Source: Mycolicibacterium palauense (GTDB lineage: Bacteria > Actinomycetota > Actinomycetes > Mycobacteriales > Mycobacteriaceae). Taken from it: a DNA stretch of 64,000 bases. The notes beneath the pieces were generated by a model, which did no database searches, was not told the origin of the DNA, and saw only the letters and a program-made list of their open reading frames with translations. The stretch is from contig NZ_NVQF01000014.1 of assembly GCF_002592005.1 (NCBI RefSeq), positions 26,977 to 90,976 of the forward strand. Direction: 5' to 3'. How positions within the stretch are numbered: the stretch's first letter is position 1; each line of letters starts with the position of its first letter. The translations under genes were made by a program, and so were the position numbers. Shown here piece by piece: positions 26,542-35,913 of this stretch.

Positions 26542-28077
26542 ATGAGGCTGCTTTCTCGCCGGATGTTGCGCCGCACCGTGGTCGGCGCCTGCGTGCTCAC
26601 GTTGGCCGTCGGTGCCGCCGGCTGCGCCCGGGTCGTCGAGGGCAGGGCGGTGATCGCCGGCCCGACCGTCGGCGCGCCCGTGCAGTGGGAACCCTGCAAG
26701 TTCGTCGGCGGGGCCGAGACCGAGCTGCCCGCCCCGGCCGACTGCGGGCGCATCGCGGTGCCGGTCGACTACGACAAGCCCGACGGTGACCTGATCGACC
26801 TCGCGCTGATCCGGTTCCCGGCGACCGGGGACAAGATCGGCTCGCTGGTGATCAACCCGGGCGGGCCGGGGGAGTCCGGCATCGAGGCCGCGATCGGGGT
26901 GGTCGAGACGCTGCCCGAGAAGGTGCGCGAACGCTTCGACCTGGTCGGCTTCGATCCGCGCGGTGTCGGATCCTCCACGCCGGCGCTGTGGTGCAACTCC
27001 GACGCCGACAACGACGAGATGCGCGCCGACCCGACGGTGGAATACACCCAGAAGGGTGTCGACCACATCGAGAGCGAGACCAAGAAGTTCGTGCAGCGCT
27101 GCGTCGACAAGATGGGCAAGGACTTCCTGGCCAACGTCGGAACGGCCAACGTGGCCAAGGATCTCGACCAGATCCGCGCCGCCCTGGGCGACGACAAGCT
27201 GACCTACCTGGGTTACTCCTACGGCACCCGCATCGGTTCGGCCTACGCCGAGGAGTTCCCGCAGAACGTGCGCGCGATGATCCTCGACGGCGCGGTCGAC
27301 CCGAACGCCGACCCGATCGAAGCCGACATCAAGCAGGCCAAGGCGTTCCAGGAGGCCTTCGACGACTACGCCGCCGACTGTGCCAAGGACCCGTCCTGCC
27401 CGCTGGGCACCGATCCGGCGAAATCCGTTGACGTGTACAAGAGTCTGGTCGACCCGCTGGTCGAACACCCGGCGAAGACCAAGGACCCGCGCGGGCTGTC
27501 CTACAGCGACGCGATCGTCGGCACCATCATGGCGCTGTACTCACCCAACCTGTGGACGCATCTGACCACTGGGCTCACCGAGCTGCAGAACGGCCGCGGG
27601 GACACCATGCTGGCGCTGGCCGACATGTACATGCGCCGTGACGCGCAGGGGCACTACACCAACGCCACCGACGCGCGCATCGCGGTCAACTGTGTCGACG
27701 AGCCGGCGGTGACCGATCGCGCCAAGGTGGTCGACGAGGACCGCCGGATGCGCGAGGTCGCCCCGTTCATGAGCTACGGCGAGTTCACCGGCCTGGCCCC
27801 GATGCCGACCTGCGCCTTCTGGCCGGTGCCGCCGACCAGCGAGCCCCACGAGGTGTCGGTCAAGGACCTGCCCCCGCCGGTCATCGTGTCCACCACCGGG
27901 GACCCCGCCACGCCGTACCAGGCCGGGGTGGACCTGGCCAAACAGCTCGGTGGCGGGCTGCTGACCTTCGACGGCACCCAGCACACGGTGGTGTTCCAGG
28001 GCAACGCCTGCGTCGACAAGGTCGCCGCCGACTACCTGATCGACGGCACCATGCCGCCGCCCGGGGCCACCTGCTGA
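26542..28077 (+). CDS. caeA: Cell-envelope serine protease, CaeA/Hip1-type lipoprotein
   Basis: Encodes 511 residues from the ATG at 26542 (an ATG at 26524 is possible). The N-terminus is a lipoprotein signal with lipobox GAAGC near residue 26. The alpha/beta-hydrolase domain has the oxyanion strand NPGGPGESG, nucleophile Ser226 in GYSYGT, Asp454 in TTGDPATPY and His481 in GTQHTV, matching the triad of M. tuberculosis Hip1 (Rv2224c). That enzyme is cell-wall anchored, cleaves GroEL2 and dampens host responses. A TAP-type C-terminal domain is present. It lies directly upstream of a paralogue. Confidence 0.92.
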   Translation: MRLLSRRMLRRTVVGACVLTLAVGAAGCARVVEGRAVIAGPTVGAPVQWEPCKFVGGAETELPAPADCGRIAVPVDYDKPDGDLIDLALIRFPATGDKIGSLVINPGGPGESGIEAAIGVVETLPEKVRERFDLVGFDPRGVGSSTPALWCNSDADNDEMRADPTVEYTQKGVDHIESETKKFVQRCVDKMGKDFLANVGTANVAKDLDQIRAALGDDKLTYLGYSYGTRIGSAYAEEFPQNVRAMILDGAVDPNADPIEADIKQAKAFQEAFDDYAADCAKDPSCPLGTDPAKSVDVYKSLVDPLVEHPAKTKDPRGLSYSDAIVGTIMALYSPNLWTHLTTGLTELQNGRGDTMLALADMYMRRDAQGHYTNATDARIAVNCVDEPAVTDRAKVVDEDRRMREVAPFMSYGEFTGLAPMPTCAFWPVPPTSEPHEVSVKDLPPPVIVSTTGDPATPYQAGVDLAKQLGGGLLTFDGTQHTVVFQGNACVDKVAADYLIDGTMPPPGATC

Positions 28078-28297
28078 TTCCGCGCTGACCGGCGCCCCGG
28101 GCCGCACCGAGACCGAGGCGTGACCATTCCGGAGCCGCGTTGCCATCCGCGGGTGCGACGATGACCGGAATGCGCGGCCCTCGTCGACGACGATGCGGGG
28201 CGAGGGACCAGCCCGGTGAGGAGTCGGAGAGATCAACACCACCTTCGCCGACGAGGCGGGCGAGGGACGAGCCCCGGCGGAAAGCCCACCGACACCC

Positions 28298-29809
28298 TTG
28301 AAACACTGCAGACGCCTGACGGCGCTGAGGGTGCTGGCCGGGCTCGCGGCGCTGCTCGCCGGTCTGCCGATCGCCGCCCCGGCGACGGCGGCGCCCACCA
28401 AACCCGCCGTCTCGCAGCCGGACTGGGGCGGCTGCGAGGAGTTCTTCGGCAACGACGCCGCCGCGGTGCCCCGCGCCGCCTGCGCGATGATCCCCGTCGA
28501 GGACCCCAGCGGTGCGCGCGCCGAGCTGGCCACCGTGCGCATCCCCGCGAACGGGCGGCGCCTGGGCGTGCTGTTCGTCAACCCCGGCGGTCCGGGCGCC
28601 TCGGCGGTCGACGCCGTGGCGGGCATGGGGGCGGCGCTGCAGGGCACCACGATCACCGAGCATTTCGACCTGGTCGGCTTCGACCCGCGCGGTGTCGGGC
28701 ACTCCACGCCCGAACTGCGCTGCCGGACCGACGCCGAGCTGGACGCGTGGCGCCGCGAACCGATGGTGGACTTCAGCCCCGCCGGGGTCGCCCAGATCGA
28801 ACGGCTCTATCAGGGCTTCGTCCAGCAGTGCTCCGAGCGGATGGGCGACGAGTTCCTTGCCGGGGCGGGCACCGAGGCGGTCGCCCGCGACATGGACACG
28901 GTGCGGCAGGTTCTCGGCGACGACCAGATCAACTATCTGGGTTTCAGCTACGGCACCGAGATCGGCGCGGCCTATCTGCAGCGCTACTCCGACCACGTGC
29001 GAGCGATGGTGCTCGACGGCGCCATCGACCCGAACGTGGGCCCGGTGGAGAAGAACATCCGCCAGATGGCCGGCTTCCAGACGGCGTTCAACGACTACGC
29101 CGCCGACTGCGCCCGCGCGGCCGGCTGTCCCCTGGGCCAGGATCCGGCGCAGTGGGTCAACCGCTACCACGACCTGATCAACCCCCTGGTGTACCGGCCC
29201 GGCGCCACCTCCGATGCCCGCGGCCTCAGCTATTCCGACGCCATCACCGGCACCGTCAACGCGCTCTACACCCAGCAATACTGGCCGTACCTGACCAGCG
29301 GGCTGCTGGGCCTGCAGCGCGGCACCGACGCCGGCGACCTGCTGCTGCTGGCCGACGAGTACTACGGCCGGGCCCCCGACGGCACCTACCGCAATCAGCA
29401 GGACGCGTTCAACGCGGTCCGCTGCGTCGACGCGCCGTCGCCGACCGACCCCGCGGTGTGGGCCGAGGCCGACCGCCGGATCCGCGAGGTGGCCCCGTTC
29501 GTGTCCTACGGCGCGTTCACCGGCTTCGCCCCGCGCGACATCTGTTCGTTCTGGCCCGTCCCGGCGACCTCGGTGCCCGCGCCGGCCACGCCCGCACCGC
29601 CCGGCAAGGTCGTCGTGGTGTCCACGACACACGACCCGGCCACGCCGTATCAGGCCGGTGTCGACCTCGCCCACGAACTCGACGCGCCGCTGATCACCTT
29701 CGAGGGCACCCAACACACCGCGGTGTTCAACGGCCACGAGTGCATCGACACCGCGATCGTCAATTACCTGGTCGACGGGGTGGTGCCGCCCGACGGGCTG
29801 CACTGTTAG
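28298..29809 (+). CDS. Secreted alpha/beta-hydrolase protease, Hip1 paralogue (Rv2223c-like)
   Basis: Encodes 503 residues from a TTG at 28298; a downstream GTG near 28330 is an alternative. It has a Sec signal peptide ending in an APATAAP-like site but no lipobox cysteine, so it is exported rather than anchored. The triad is Ser217 in GFSYGT, Asp446 in TTHDPATPY and His473 in GTQHTA. It shares the whole domain layout with the gene at 26542, and tandem duplication is the likely origin. The 220-base gap between them holds an inverted repeat CATTCCGG/CCGGAATG (28125-28132, 28165-28172) and a 60-base-spaced direct repeat (GCGAGGGACSAGCCC near 28199 and 28259). Confidence 0.88.
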   Translation: MKHCRRLTALRVLAGLAALLAGLPIAAPATAAPTKPAVSQPDWGGCEEFFGNDAAAVPRAACAMIPVEDPSGARAELATVRIPANGRRLGVLFVNPGGPGASAVDAVAGMGAALQGTTITEHFDLVGFDPRGVGHSTPELRCRTDAELDAWRREPMVDFSPAGVAQIERLYQGFVQQCSERMGDEFLAGAGTEAVARDMDTVRQVLGDDQINYLGFSYGTEIGAAYLQRYSDHVRAMVLDGAIDPNVGPVEKNIRQMAGFQTAFNDYAADCARAAGCPLGQDPAQWVNRYHDLINPLVYRPGATSDARGLSYSDAITGTVNALYTQQYWPYLTSGLLGLQRGTDAGDLLLLADEYYGRAPDGTYRNQQDAFNAVRCVDAPSPTDPAVWAEADRRIREVAPFVSYGAFTGFAPRDICSFWPVPATSVPAPATPAPPGKVVVVSTTHDPATPYQAGVDLAHELDAPLITFEGTQHTAVFNGHECIDTAIVNYLVDGVVPPDGLHC

Positions 29810-29875
29810 CAGCGTCTCACCGACGCTCGTCGCCGTTGGCGACACGGTCGTAACACAGAATTAACAGCTGATGCA

Positions 29876-29881
29876 TACGCT
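29876..29881 (+). promoter_or_regulatory. -10 element, glnA2
   Basis: TACGCT lies 7 bases before the ATG at 29889 and fits TANNNT leaderless spacing. Confidence 0.5.
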
Positions 29882-29888
29882 CGCGGGT

Positions 29889-31229
29889 ATGGATCGACAG
29901 AAGGAATTCGTGCTGCGCACGCTGGAGGAACGGGACATCCGTTTTGTCCGGTTGTGGTTCACCGACGTGCTCGGATACCTGAAGTCAGTAGCCATCGCCC
30001 CGGCCGAACTGGAAGGGGCGTTCGAGGAGGGCATCGGCTTCGACGGATCCTCCATCGAGGGGTTCGCCCGGGTCTTCGAGTCCGACACCGTCGCGCGCCC
30101 GGACCCGTCGACGTTCCAGATCCTGCCCTGGACCACCAGCGGCGGCGACCATCACTCCGCGCGGATGTTCTGCGACATCACCATGCCCGACGGCTCGCCC
30201 TCCTGGGCGGACTCGCGCCACGTGCTGCGCCGCCAGCTGGCCAAGGCCAGCGATCTGGGTTTCTCCTGCTACGTGCACCCCGAGATCGAGTTCTTCCTGC
30301 TGCAGCCCGGCCCCTACGACGGGTCGGTGCCCGAGCCCTCCGACAACGGCGGCTACTTCGACCAGGCCGTCCACGATTCGGCCCCCAACTTCCGCCGGCA
30401 CGCCATCGACGCGCTGGAATCCATGGGCATCTCGGTGGAGTTCAGCCACCACGAGGGCGCGCCCGGTCAGCAGGAGATCGACCTGCGCTACGCCGACGCG
30501 CTGTCGATGGCCGACAACGTGATGACGTTCCGCTACGTGGTCAAGGAGGTCGCCCTCGGCGAGGGGGTGCGGGCCTCGTTCATGCCCAAGCCGTTCAGCG
30601 AGTACGCCGGCTCGGCGATGCACACCCACATGAGCCTGTTCGAGGGCGAGACCAACGCCTTCCACAGCCCCGACGATCCGCTGCAGCTCTCCGACATCGG
30701 CAAGTCGTTCATCGCCGGCATCATCGAGCACGCCAGCGAGATCAGCGCCGTCACCAACCAGTGGGTCAACTCCTACAAGCGGCTGATCCACGGCGGGGAG
30801 GCCCCGACGGCGGCGTCCTGGGGTGCGGCCAACCGCTCGGCGCTGGTGCGGGTGCCGATGTACACGCCGAACAAGTCGTCGTCGCGGCGGGTCGAGGTGC
30901 GCAGCCCCGATTCGGCGTGCAACCCGTACCTCACGTTCGCCGTGCTCCTGGCGGCCGGGCTGCGCGGGGTGGAGAAGAACTACGTGCTGGGCCCGCAGGC
31001 CGAGGACAACGTGTGGACGTTGACGCCCGAGGAACGCCGCGCGATGGGCTACCGGGAACTGCCGTCCAGCCTCGGGCAGGCCCTGGAACACATGCAGGAT
31101 TCCGAGCTGGTCGCCGAGGCGCTCGGCGAGCACGTGTTCGACTTCTTCCTGCGCAACAAGCGCAGCGAGTGGGAGAGCTACCGCAGCAACGTCACCCCCT
31201 TCGAGCTGAAGACCTACCTGGCGCTCTAG
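29889..31229 (+). CDS. glnA2: Glutamine synthetase-like enzyme GlnA2
   Basis: Encodes 446 residues, the same length as M. tuberculosis GlnA2 (Rv2222c). Type I GS fold: beta-grasp domain with [12 protein letters not shown], then [33 protein letters not shown], the ammonium/metal block [10 protein letters not shown] and NRSALVRVP. The adenylylation tyrosine of GlnA1 is not kept: the aligned stretch reads NVWTLTPEE, with Trp at that position. It is therefore unlikely to be regulated by GlnE. GlnA2-type proteins in Streptomyces have been linked to polyamine glutamylation, so the substrate may not be ammonia. It sits directly before glnE. Confidence 0.93.
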   Translation: MDRQKEFVLRTLEERDIRFVRLWFTDVLGYLKSVAIAPAELEGAFEEGIGFDGSSIEGFARVFESDTVARPDPSTFQILPWTTSGGDHHSARMFCDITMPDGSPSWADSRHVLRRQLAKASDLGFSCYVHPEIEFFLLQPGPYDGSVPEPSDNGGYFDQAVHDSAPNFRRHAIDALESMGISVEFSHHEGAPGQQEIDLRYADALSMADNVMTFRYVVKEVALGEGVRASFMPKPFSEYAGSAMHTHMSLFEGETNAFHSPDDPLQLSDIGKSFIAGIIEHASEISAVTNQWVNSYKRLIHGGEAPTAASWGAANRSALVRVPMYTPNKSSSRRVEVRSPDSACNPYLTFAVLLAAGLRGVEKNYVLGPQAEDNVWTLTPEERRAMGYRELPSSLGQALEHMQDSELVAEALGEHVFDFFLRNKRSEWESYRSNVTPFELKTYLAL

Positions 31230-31245
31230 AACCGCGGAGCGACGC

Positions 31246-31267
31246 TGCCCGGGAAAGCCGCCGGGCA
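31246..31267 (+). terminator. Possible weak terminator after glnA2
   Basis: TGCCCGG (31246-31252) and CCGGGCA (31261-31267) form a 7-pair stem 16 bases after the glnA2 stop. There is no clear T-tract, so this is a weak candidate. Confidence 0.3.
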
Positions 31268-31292
31268 TTGCCGATTCGCGATCAGGGTGCGT

Positions 31293-31298
31293 TAACGT
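31293..31298 (+). promoter_or_regulatory. -10 element, glnE
   Basis: TAACGT lies 7 bases before the GTG at 31306, giving a leaderless glnE message independent of glnA2. Confidence 0.6.
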
Positions 31299-31305
31299 TT
31301 CTGTC

Positions 31306-34275
31306 GTGCCGAAACCCGCGACGAAGCGTCCCACACTGCCCAGTGTCGGGCGACTGGGTCTCGTGGAGCCGCCGGCGCGCGCCGACCTGGCCCGCCTGGG
31401 GTGGGACACCGACGCCCACGTCGAGTTGCTCTGGTCGCTGTCGCGGGCCCCCGACGCCGACGCCGCCCTGCGCACCATGGTGCGCCTGGCCGACGCCCTC
31501 GGCTCGGGCTGGGACGAGCTGGCCACGGCGCTGCTGAAGGACAAGAGCCTGCGCGGGCGGCTGTTCGCGGTGCTCGGCTCGTCCCTGGCCCTGGGCGATC
31601 ACCTGGTGGCCAACCCGGATTCGTGGCATCTGCTCCAGGGCAGGATCGCGCTGCCCACCGCCGAGGAGCTGCGCCGCGACTTCGTCGCCTGCGCCGAGGA
31701 CACGCCCGTCAACGCGGTGCTGCCGGCCCTGCGGACGCGCTACCGCGACCGGGTGCTGGTGCTGGCCGCCCTGGACGTGGCGCCCACCGTGGAGAACGAG
31801 CCGGTGATGCCGTTCGTCACCGTCGGTGCGCAGCTGGCGGACCTGGCCGACGCCGCGCTGGCCGCCGCGTTGCGGGTGGCGGTGCGCATCGTCTGCAAGG
31901 AGGACACCGCGCCGCCCCGGCTGGCGGTGATCGCGATGGGCAAATGCGGTGCGCGGGAGCTGAACTACGTCAGCGACGTCGACGTCATCTTCGTCGCCGA
32001 GAAGGCCGACGCCGTCACCACCCGGGTGGCGGGGGAGATGATGCGCATCGGGTCGGAGACCTTCTTCGAGGTCGACGCCGCGCTGCGCCCGGAGGGCAAA
32101 CACGGCCAGCTGGTGCGCACCCTGGACTCGCACATCGCCTACTACGAGCGCTGGGCCAAGACCTGGGAGTTCCAGGCCCTGCTCAAGGCGCGACCGGCCG
32201 CCGGTGACGCCGAGCTCGGCGAACAGTACATCGCGGCGGTGATGCCGATGGTGTGGACCGCCTGCGAGCGTGAGGATTTCGTGCCCGACGTACAGGCCAT
32301 GCGCCGGCGGGTGGTCGAGAACGTGCCCGCCGACGTGCGCGAGCGCGAGATCAAGCTCGGTACCGGCGGCCTGCGAGACGTGGAGTTCACCGTGCAGCTG
32401 CTCCAGCTGGTGCACGGCCGCAACGACCCGTCGCTGCAGGTGGCCTCGACGGTGGACGCCCTGGCCGCCCTCGGCGACGCCGGCTACGTGGGCCGCGACG
32501 ACGCGGCGAACATGACCGCGTCCTACGAGTTTCTGCGGCTGCTGGAGCACCGGCTGCAGCTGCAGCGGCTCAAGCGCACCCACCTGCTGCCCGCGCCCGA
32601 CGACGACGAGTCGCTGCGCTGGCTGGCGCGGGCGGCCCACGTGCGCCCGGACGGCACCCACGACGCGCTCGGGGTGCTGCGGGAGGAGCTCAAACGGCAG
32701 AGCGTGCGGGTGTCGCGGCTGCACGCCAAGCTCTTCTATCAGCCGCTGCTGGAGTCGGTCGGGGCGACGCTGGACCTGGCGCCGGGCATGTCGACCGAGG
32801 CCGCCGAACGGCAGTTGGCCGCACTGAACTACCAGGCCCCCCGCAGCGCGCTGACCCACCTGGCGGCGCTGGCGAATCAGAGCGGCCGGCGCGGCCGGGT
32901 GCAGACCATCCTGTTGCCGACGCTGCTGGACTGGCTCTCCGACACTCCCGACCCCGACGCCGGGCTGCTGGCCTACCGCAAGCTCTCCGAGGCGATGGCC
33001 GTCGCCGACGAGCGCTGGTTCCTGGGGGCGCTGCGCGACGAGAGCGCGGTGGCCCGCCGGCTCATGCACGTGCTGGGCACCTCGGCGTTCGTCCCGGAGC
33101 TGCTGATGCGGGCGCCGGAGGTCATCCGCGCCTACGCCGACGGCCCCGGCGGCCCCAAGCTGCTGGACACCGCGCCCGAGGCGGTGGCCCGGTCGCTGGT
33201 CACCGCCGCCGGTCGCCACCGCGACCCGGTCAAGGCCATCGCCGCGGCCCGCACGCTGCGCCGCCGGGAGCTGGCCCGCATCGCCTCGGCCGACCTGCTC
33301 GGCATGCTCGACGTCCGCGCCGTCTGCAAGGCGCTGACCTCGGTGTGGGTGGCGGTGCTGCAGGCCGCGCTGAACGCGGTGATCCGCGCCAACACCCCCG
33401 AGGGCGAGGGCCCGCCGGCCTCGATCGCGGTGATCGGGATGGGCCGGCTCGGCGGGGGAGAACTCGGGTACGGATCCGACGCCGATGTGATGTTCGTGTG
33501 CGAGCCCGCCGAGGGTGTCGAGGAGGCGCGGGCGGTCAAGTGGTCGGTGCAGGTCGCCGAGCAGGTCCGCGCCCTGCTGGGCACGCCCAGCGCGGATCCG
33601 CCGCTGGAGGTCGACGCCAACCTGCGCCCGGAGGGCCGCAGCGGGCCGCTGGTGCGCACCCTGTCCTCCTATGCGACGTACTACCGCCAGTGGGCGCAGC
33701 CCTGGGAGGTCCAGGCGCTGTTGCGGGCGCACCGTGTCGCCGGCGATCTCGAGCTGGGCCGCCGGTTCCTGGTGATGATCGACGAGACGCGCTATCCGCC
33801 CGGCGGCGTGTCCGCCGAGGCGATGCAGGAGATCCGGCGGGTCAAGGCCCGCGTGGACGCCGAGCGGCTGCCCCGCGGCGCCGACCCGAACACCCACACC
33901 AAGCTGGGGCGCGGGGGGCTGGCCGACGTCGAGTGGACGGTGCAGCTGCTGCAGCTGCGCTTCGCCCACAAGATCCCGGCGCTGCACAACACCTCGACGC
34001 TGGAATCGCTGGACGCGATCGGGGCCGCCGAGCTGATCGCCGAGGGCGATGTGGAACTGCTGCGTGACGCGTGGTTGACCGCGACCCGGGCCCGCAACGC
34101 GCTGGTGCTGGTGCGCGGCAAGCCCACCGACCAGCTGCCCGGGCCGGGACGCTTCCTCAACGCCGTGGCGGTGGCCGCCGGCTGGCACAACGACGACGGC
34201 GGGGAGTTCCTGGACAACTACCTGCGGGTCACGCGTCGAGCGAAGAACGTGGTGCGCAAGGTCTTCGGGGGCTAG
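31306..34275 (+). CDS. glnE: Glutamine synthetase adenylyl transferase/removase GlnE
   Basis: Encodes 989 residues (994 in M. tuberculosis, Rv2221c). Two nucleotidyltransferase domains are present. The N-terminal deadenylylating domain has [19 protein letters not shown] near residue 215; the C-terminal adenylylating domain has [19 protein letters not shown] near residue 715. Each keeps its GxSDxD metal motif. Each is followed by a helical regulatory segment with [17 protein letters not shown] or [17 protein letters not shown]. It modifies Tyr406 of GlnA1, encoded 4.6 kb away on the other strand, according to nitrogen status. Confidence 0.96.
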   Translation: MPKPATKRPTLPSVGRLGLVEPPARADLARLGWDTDAHVELLWSLSRAPDADAALRTMVRLADALGSGWDELATALLKDKSLRGRLFAVLGSSLALGDHLVANPDSWHLLQGRIALPTAEELRRDFVACAEDTPVNAVLPALRTRYRDRVLVLAALDVAPTVENEPVMPFVTVGAQLADLADAALAAALRVAVRIVCKEDTAPPRLAVIAMGKCGARELNYVSDVDVIFVAEKADAVTTRVAGEMMRIGSETFFEVDAALRPEGKHGQLVRTLDSHIAYYERWAKTWEFQALLKARPAAGDAELGEQYIAAVMPMVWTACEREDFVPDVQAMRRRVVENVPADVREREIKLGTGGLRDVEFTVQLLQLVHGRNDPSLQVASTVDALAALGDAGYVGRDDAANMTASYEFLRLLEHRLQLQRLKRTHLLPAPDDDESLRWLARAAHVRPDGTHDALGVLREELKRQSVRVSRLHAKLFYQPLLESVGATLDLAPGMSTEAAERQLAALNYQAPRSALTHLAALANQSGRRGRVQTILLPTLLDWLSDTPDPDAGLLAYRKLSEAMAVADERWFLGALRDESAVARRLMHVLGTSAFVPELLMRAPEVIRAYADGPGGPKLLDTAPEAVARSLVTAAGRHRDPVKAIAAARTLRRRELARIASADLLGMLDVRAVCKALTSVWVAVLQAALNAVIRANTPEGEGPPASIAVIGMGRLGGGELGYGSDADVMFVCEPAEGVEEARAVKWSVQVAEQVRALLGTPSADPPLEVDANLRPEGRSGPLVRTLSSYATYYRQWAQPWEVQALLRAHRVAGDLELGRRFLVMIDETRYPPGGVSAEAMQEIRRVKARVDAERLPRGADPNTHTKLGRGGLADVEWTVQLLQLRFAHKIPALHNTSTLESLDAIGAAELIAEGDVELLRDAWLTATRARNALVLVRGKPTDQLPGPGRFLNAVAVAAGWHNDDGGEFLDNYLRVTRRAKNVVRKVFGG

Positions 34276-34361
34276 CGGGGGGTCGGGCCCGTCGGCGGAC
34301 CTTGCGGATCCCGCCGTCGGCGGGGGCGACCGCGCGGCCCGGATCGCAACCCTGACGCTGT

Positions 34362-34386
34362 TTCATAGACGGTTTGATGCTATGAA
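34362..34386. promoter_or_regulatory. Inverted repeat overlapping the -10 of the thioesterase operon
   Basis: TTCATAG (34362-34368) and CTATGAA (34380-34386) are perfect 7-base arms separated by 11 bases. The right arm includes TATGAA, which stands 6 bases before the ATG at 34393 and could be the -10. A repressor-type operator for the two-gene operon is likely. Confidence 0.5.
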
Positions 34387-34392
34387 GCTTGG

Positions 34393-35031
34393 ATGCGCTT
34401 CACCTATGACGCGATCACCAGCGAGGAGGCCGCCCGGCAGCGGTCCGTCTACGAACCGCTGACGCTGGCGGTGCGCGACCTGCTCGACGCGACGATCCGC
34501 ACCGAGGCAGAACCCGAGGTCATCGCCGAGGCGCAGCGCGCCATCGAACACGTCACCGCCACCCTGCGGGCCCGCCAGCTGCCGGGGCCCTTCGGGGTGC
34601 GGTTCACCACCGACGGCCAGGGCCAGTCGTGGGGGAACCCGGTGGTGGGGGTGCGCAACCCGATAGCGCCGCCGCTGGTGATCGAGCGCGACGGTCGGCG
34701 GTGCTGGTCGGACTTCGAGCTGGGCGCGGCCTACGAGGGACCGCCCGACCATGTGCACGGCGGCATCAGCGCGCTGATCCTCGACCACATCCTCGGCGAG
34801 GCCGCCAGCGCGGGGATGACCAAGCCGCTGTTCACCGGAACCATCACCCTGAAATACCTGCGCGGCACCCCGCTGGGACCGTTGCGGGCCGAGGCCTGGA
34901 TCGACCGCGTCGAGGGCATCAAGACCTACGCCCGCGGCCACATCGTGAACGCCGAGGGGCCCACGGTGCAGGCCGAGGGCGTGTTCATCCAGCCGGCGTG
35001 GGCGCGCGAGGGCGAGGCGGGTGAGGCCTGA
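34393..35031 (+). CDS. Hotdog-fold acyl-CoA thioesterase (PaaI-like)
   Basis: Encodes 212 residues. The C-terminal half (about 90-205) is a hotdog domain with the key segment GPPDHVHGGISALILDHILGEAA, where HGG and the nearby Asp form the usual thioesterase site, followed by GTITLKYLRGTPLG. The N-terminal 90 residues are a helical extension seen in actinobacterial PaaI-like proteins. It probably hydrolyses an acyl-CoA. The stop at 35029-35031 directly abuts the GTG of the next gene, so they form an operon. Confidence 0.86.
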   Translation: MRFTYDAITSEEAARQRSVYEPLTLAVRDLLDATIRTEAEPEVIAEAQRAIEHVTATLRARQLPGPFGVRFTTDGQGQSWGNPVVGVRNPIAPPLVIERDGRRCWSDFELGAAYEGPPDHVHGGISALILDHILGEAASAGMTKPLFTGTITLKYLRGTPLGPLRAEAWIDRVEGIKTYARGHIVNAEGPTVQAEGVFIQPAWAREGEAGEA

Positions 35032-35889
35032 GTGAAGTTCTATGTCGGGACCGCGTTCATGGCGCCGCAGGAGGCCGTCGAGGTCGCCAGGGCGGCCGAC
35101 GACCTGGGCTACGACGGCATCGCCATTCCCGACCACGTCGTCAACCTGGAGACGCTGAGCACGCCCTACCCGTACACCAAGGACGGCAAGCGGCGCTGGG
35201 AGCCGTTCACCGACTGGCCCGACCCGTGGGTGATGATCGGCGCGATCGCACTGGTCACCACGCGGCTGCGGTTCGTCACCACGGTCTACATCCCGGCGAT
35301 GCGCAACCCGTACCTGGCCGCCAAGCAGATCGGCACCGCGGCGGCTCTGGCCGGGGGACGCCTGGAGCTCGGGATCGGCGTGGGCTGGTGTCGCGACGAG
35401 TTCGAGCTCATGGGACAGCGGTTCGACCAGCGCGGCCGGCGCACCGACGAGATGCTGGAGCTGATGAAGGCGCTGTGGCAGCCCGGCTGGACCGAGTTCG
35501 ACGGCGAGTTCTACCGGACCCCCCGGCTGGAGATGGAGCCCACCCCGCCCCGCATCCCGGTCTACGTCGGCGGCCTCTCGGAGATCGCGCTGCGCCGCGC
35601 CGCGCGCCACGACGGCTGGATCGGTGACCTGATCACCACCGACCAGGCGATCGAGCGGATCGACCGGATCCGGGAGTTGCGCGCCGAAAAGGGTCTGACG
35701 ATGCAGGATTTCACCGTCGTGACCCCGCTGGTCGACGCGTTCACCCCCGAGCACTACGCGCGCGCGGAGGCGGCCGGCATCACCGCGATCCTCACCGCCC
35801 CCTGGATGTTCTACTCCGGTGCCGACTGCACGCTGGCCGAGAAGATCGACGGGCTGCGCCGGTTCCGCACCGACATGGGGCTGGACTGA
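35032..35889 (+). CDS. LLM-class F420-dependent oxidoreductase
   Basis: Encodes 285 residues from a GTG immediately after the previous stop. Luciferase-like TIM barrel with EVARAADDLGYDGIAIPDHV near the start, a central AGGRLELGIGVGWCRDEFELMGQ (the conserved GVGW loop), MLELMKALW and PRIPVYVGGLSEIALRRAARHDGWIG. These are features of mycobacterial F420-dependent members (TIGR03619-like). The substrate is not known; coupling with the thioesterase suggests a lipid or acyl-CoA intermediate. Confidence 0.88.
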   Translation: MKFYVGTAFMAPQEAVEVARAADDLGYDGIAIPDHVVNLETLSTPYPYTKDGKRRWEPFTDWPDPWVMIGAIALVTTRLRFVTTVYIPAMRNPYLAAKQIGTAAALAGGRLELGIGVGWCRDEFELMGQRFDQRGRRTDEMLELMKALWQPGWTEFDGEFYRTPRLEMEPTPPRIPVYVGGLSEIALRRAARHDGWIGDLITTDQAIERIDRIRELRAEKGLTMQDFTVVTPLVDAFTPEHYARAEAAGITAILTAPWMFYSGADCTLAEKIDGLRRFRTDMGLD

Positions 35890-35913
35890 GCGCCCGCGGG
35901 CGCACCGGGAGGC

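Noticed and set aside
24889..27468. An 859-codon minus-strand open frame
   Set aside because: Antisense to WS/DGAT and the Hip1-type gene, both with intact catalytic motifs.
28125..28172. CATTCCGG/CCGGAATG inverted repeat as an operator or terminator
   Set aside because: Arms of 8 bases with a 32-base loop and no promoter or T-tract nearby; too weak to call as a site.
27881..29845. A 654-codon minus-strand open frame opposite the Rv2223c-like gene
   Set aside because: Shadow frame; the plus strand carries the intact catalytic triad.
31282..34188. A 968-codon open frame on the minus strand
   Set aside because: It is antisense to glnE; its product is a His/Gln/Arg/Gly-rich composition typical of the opposite strand of GC-rich genes, while glnE is fully conserved.
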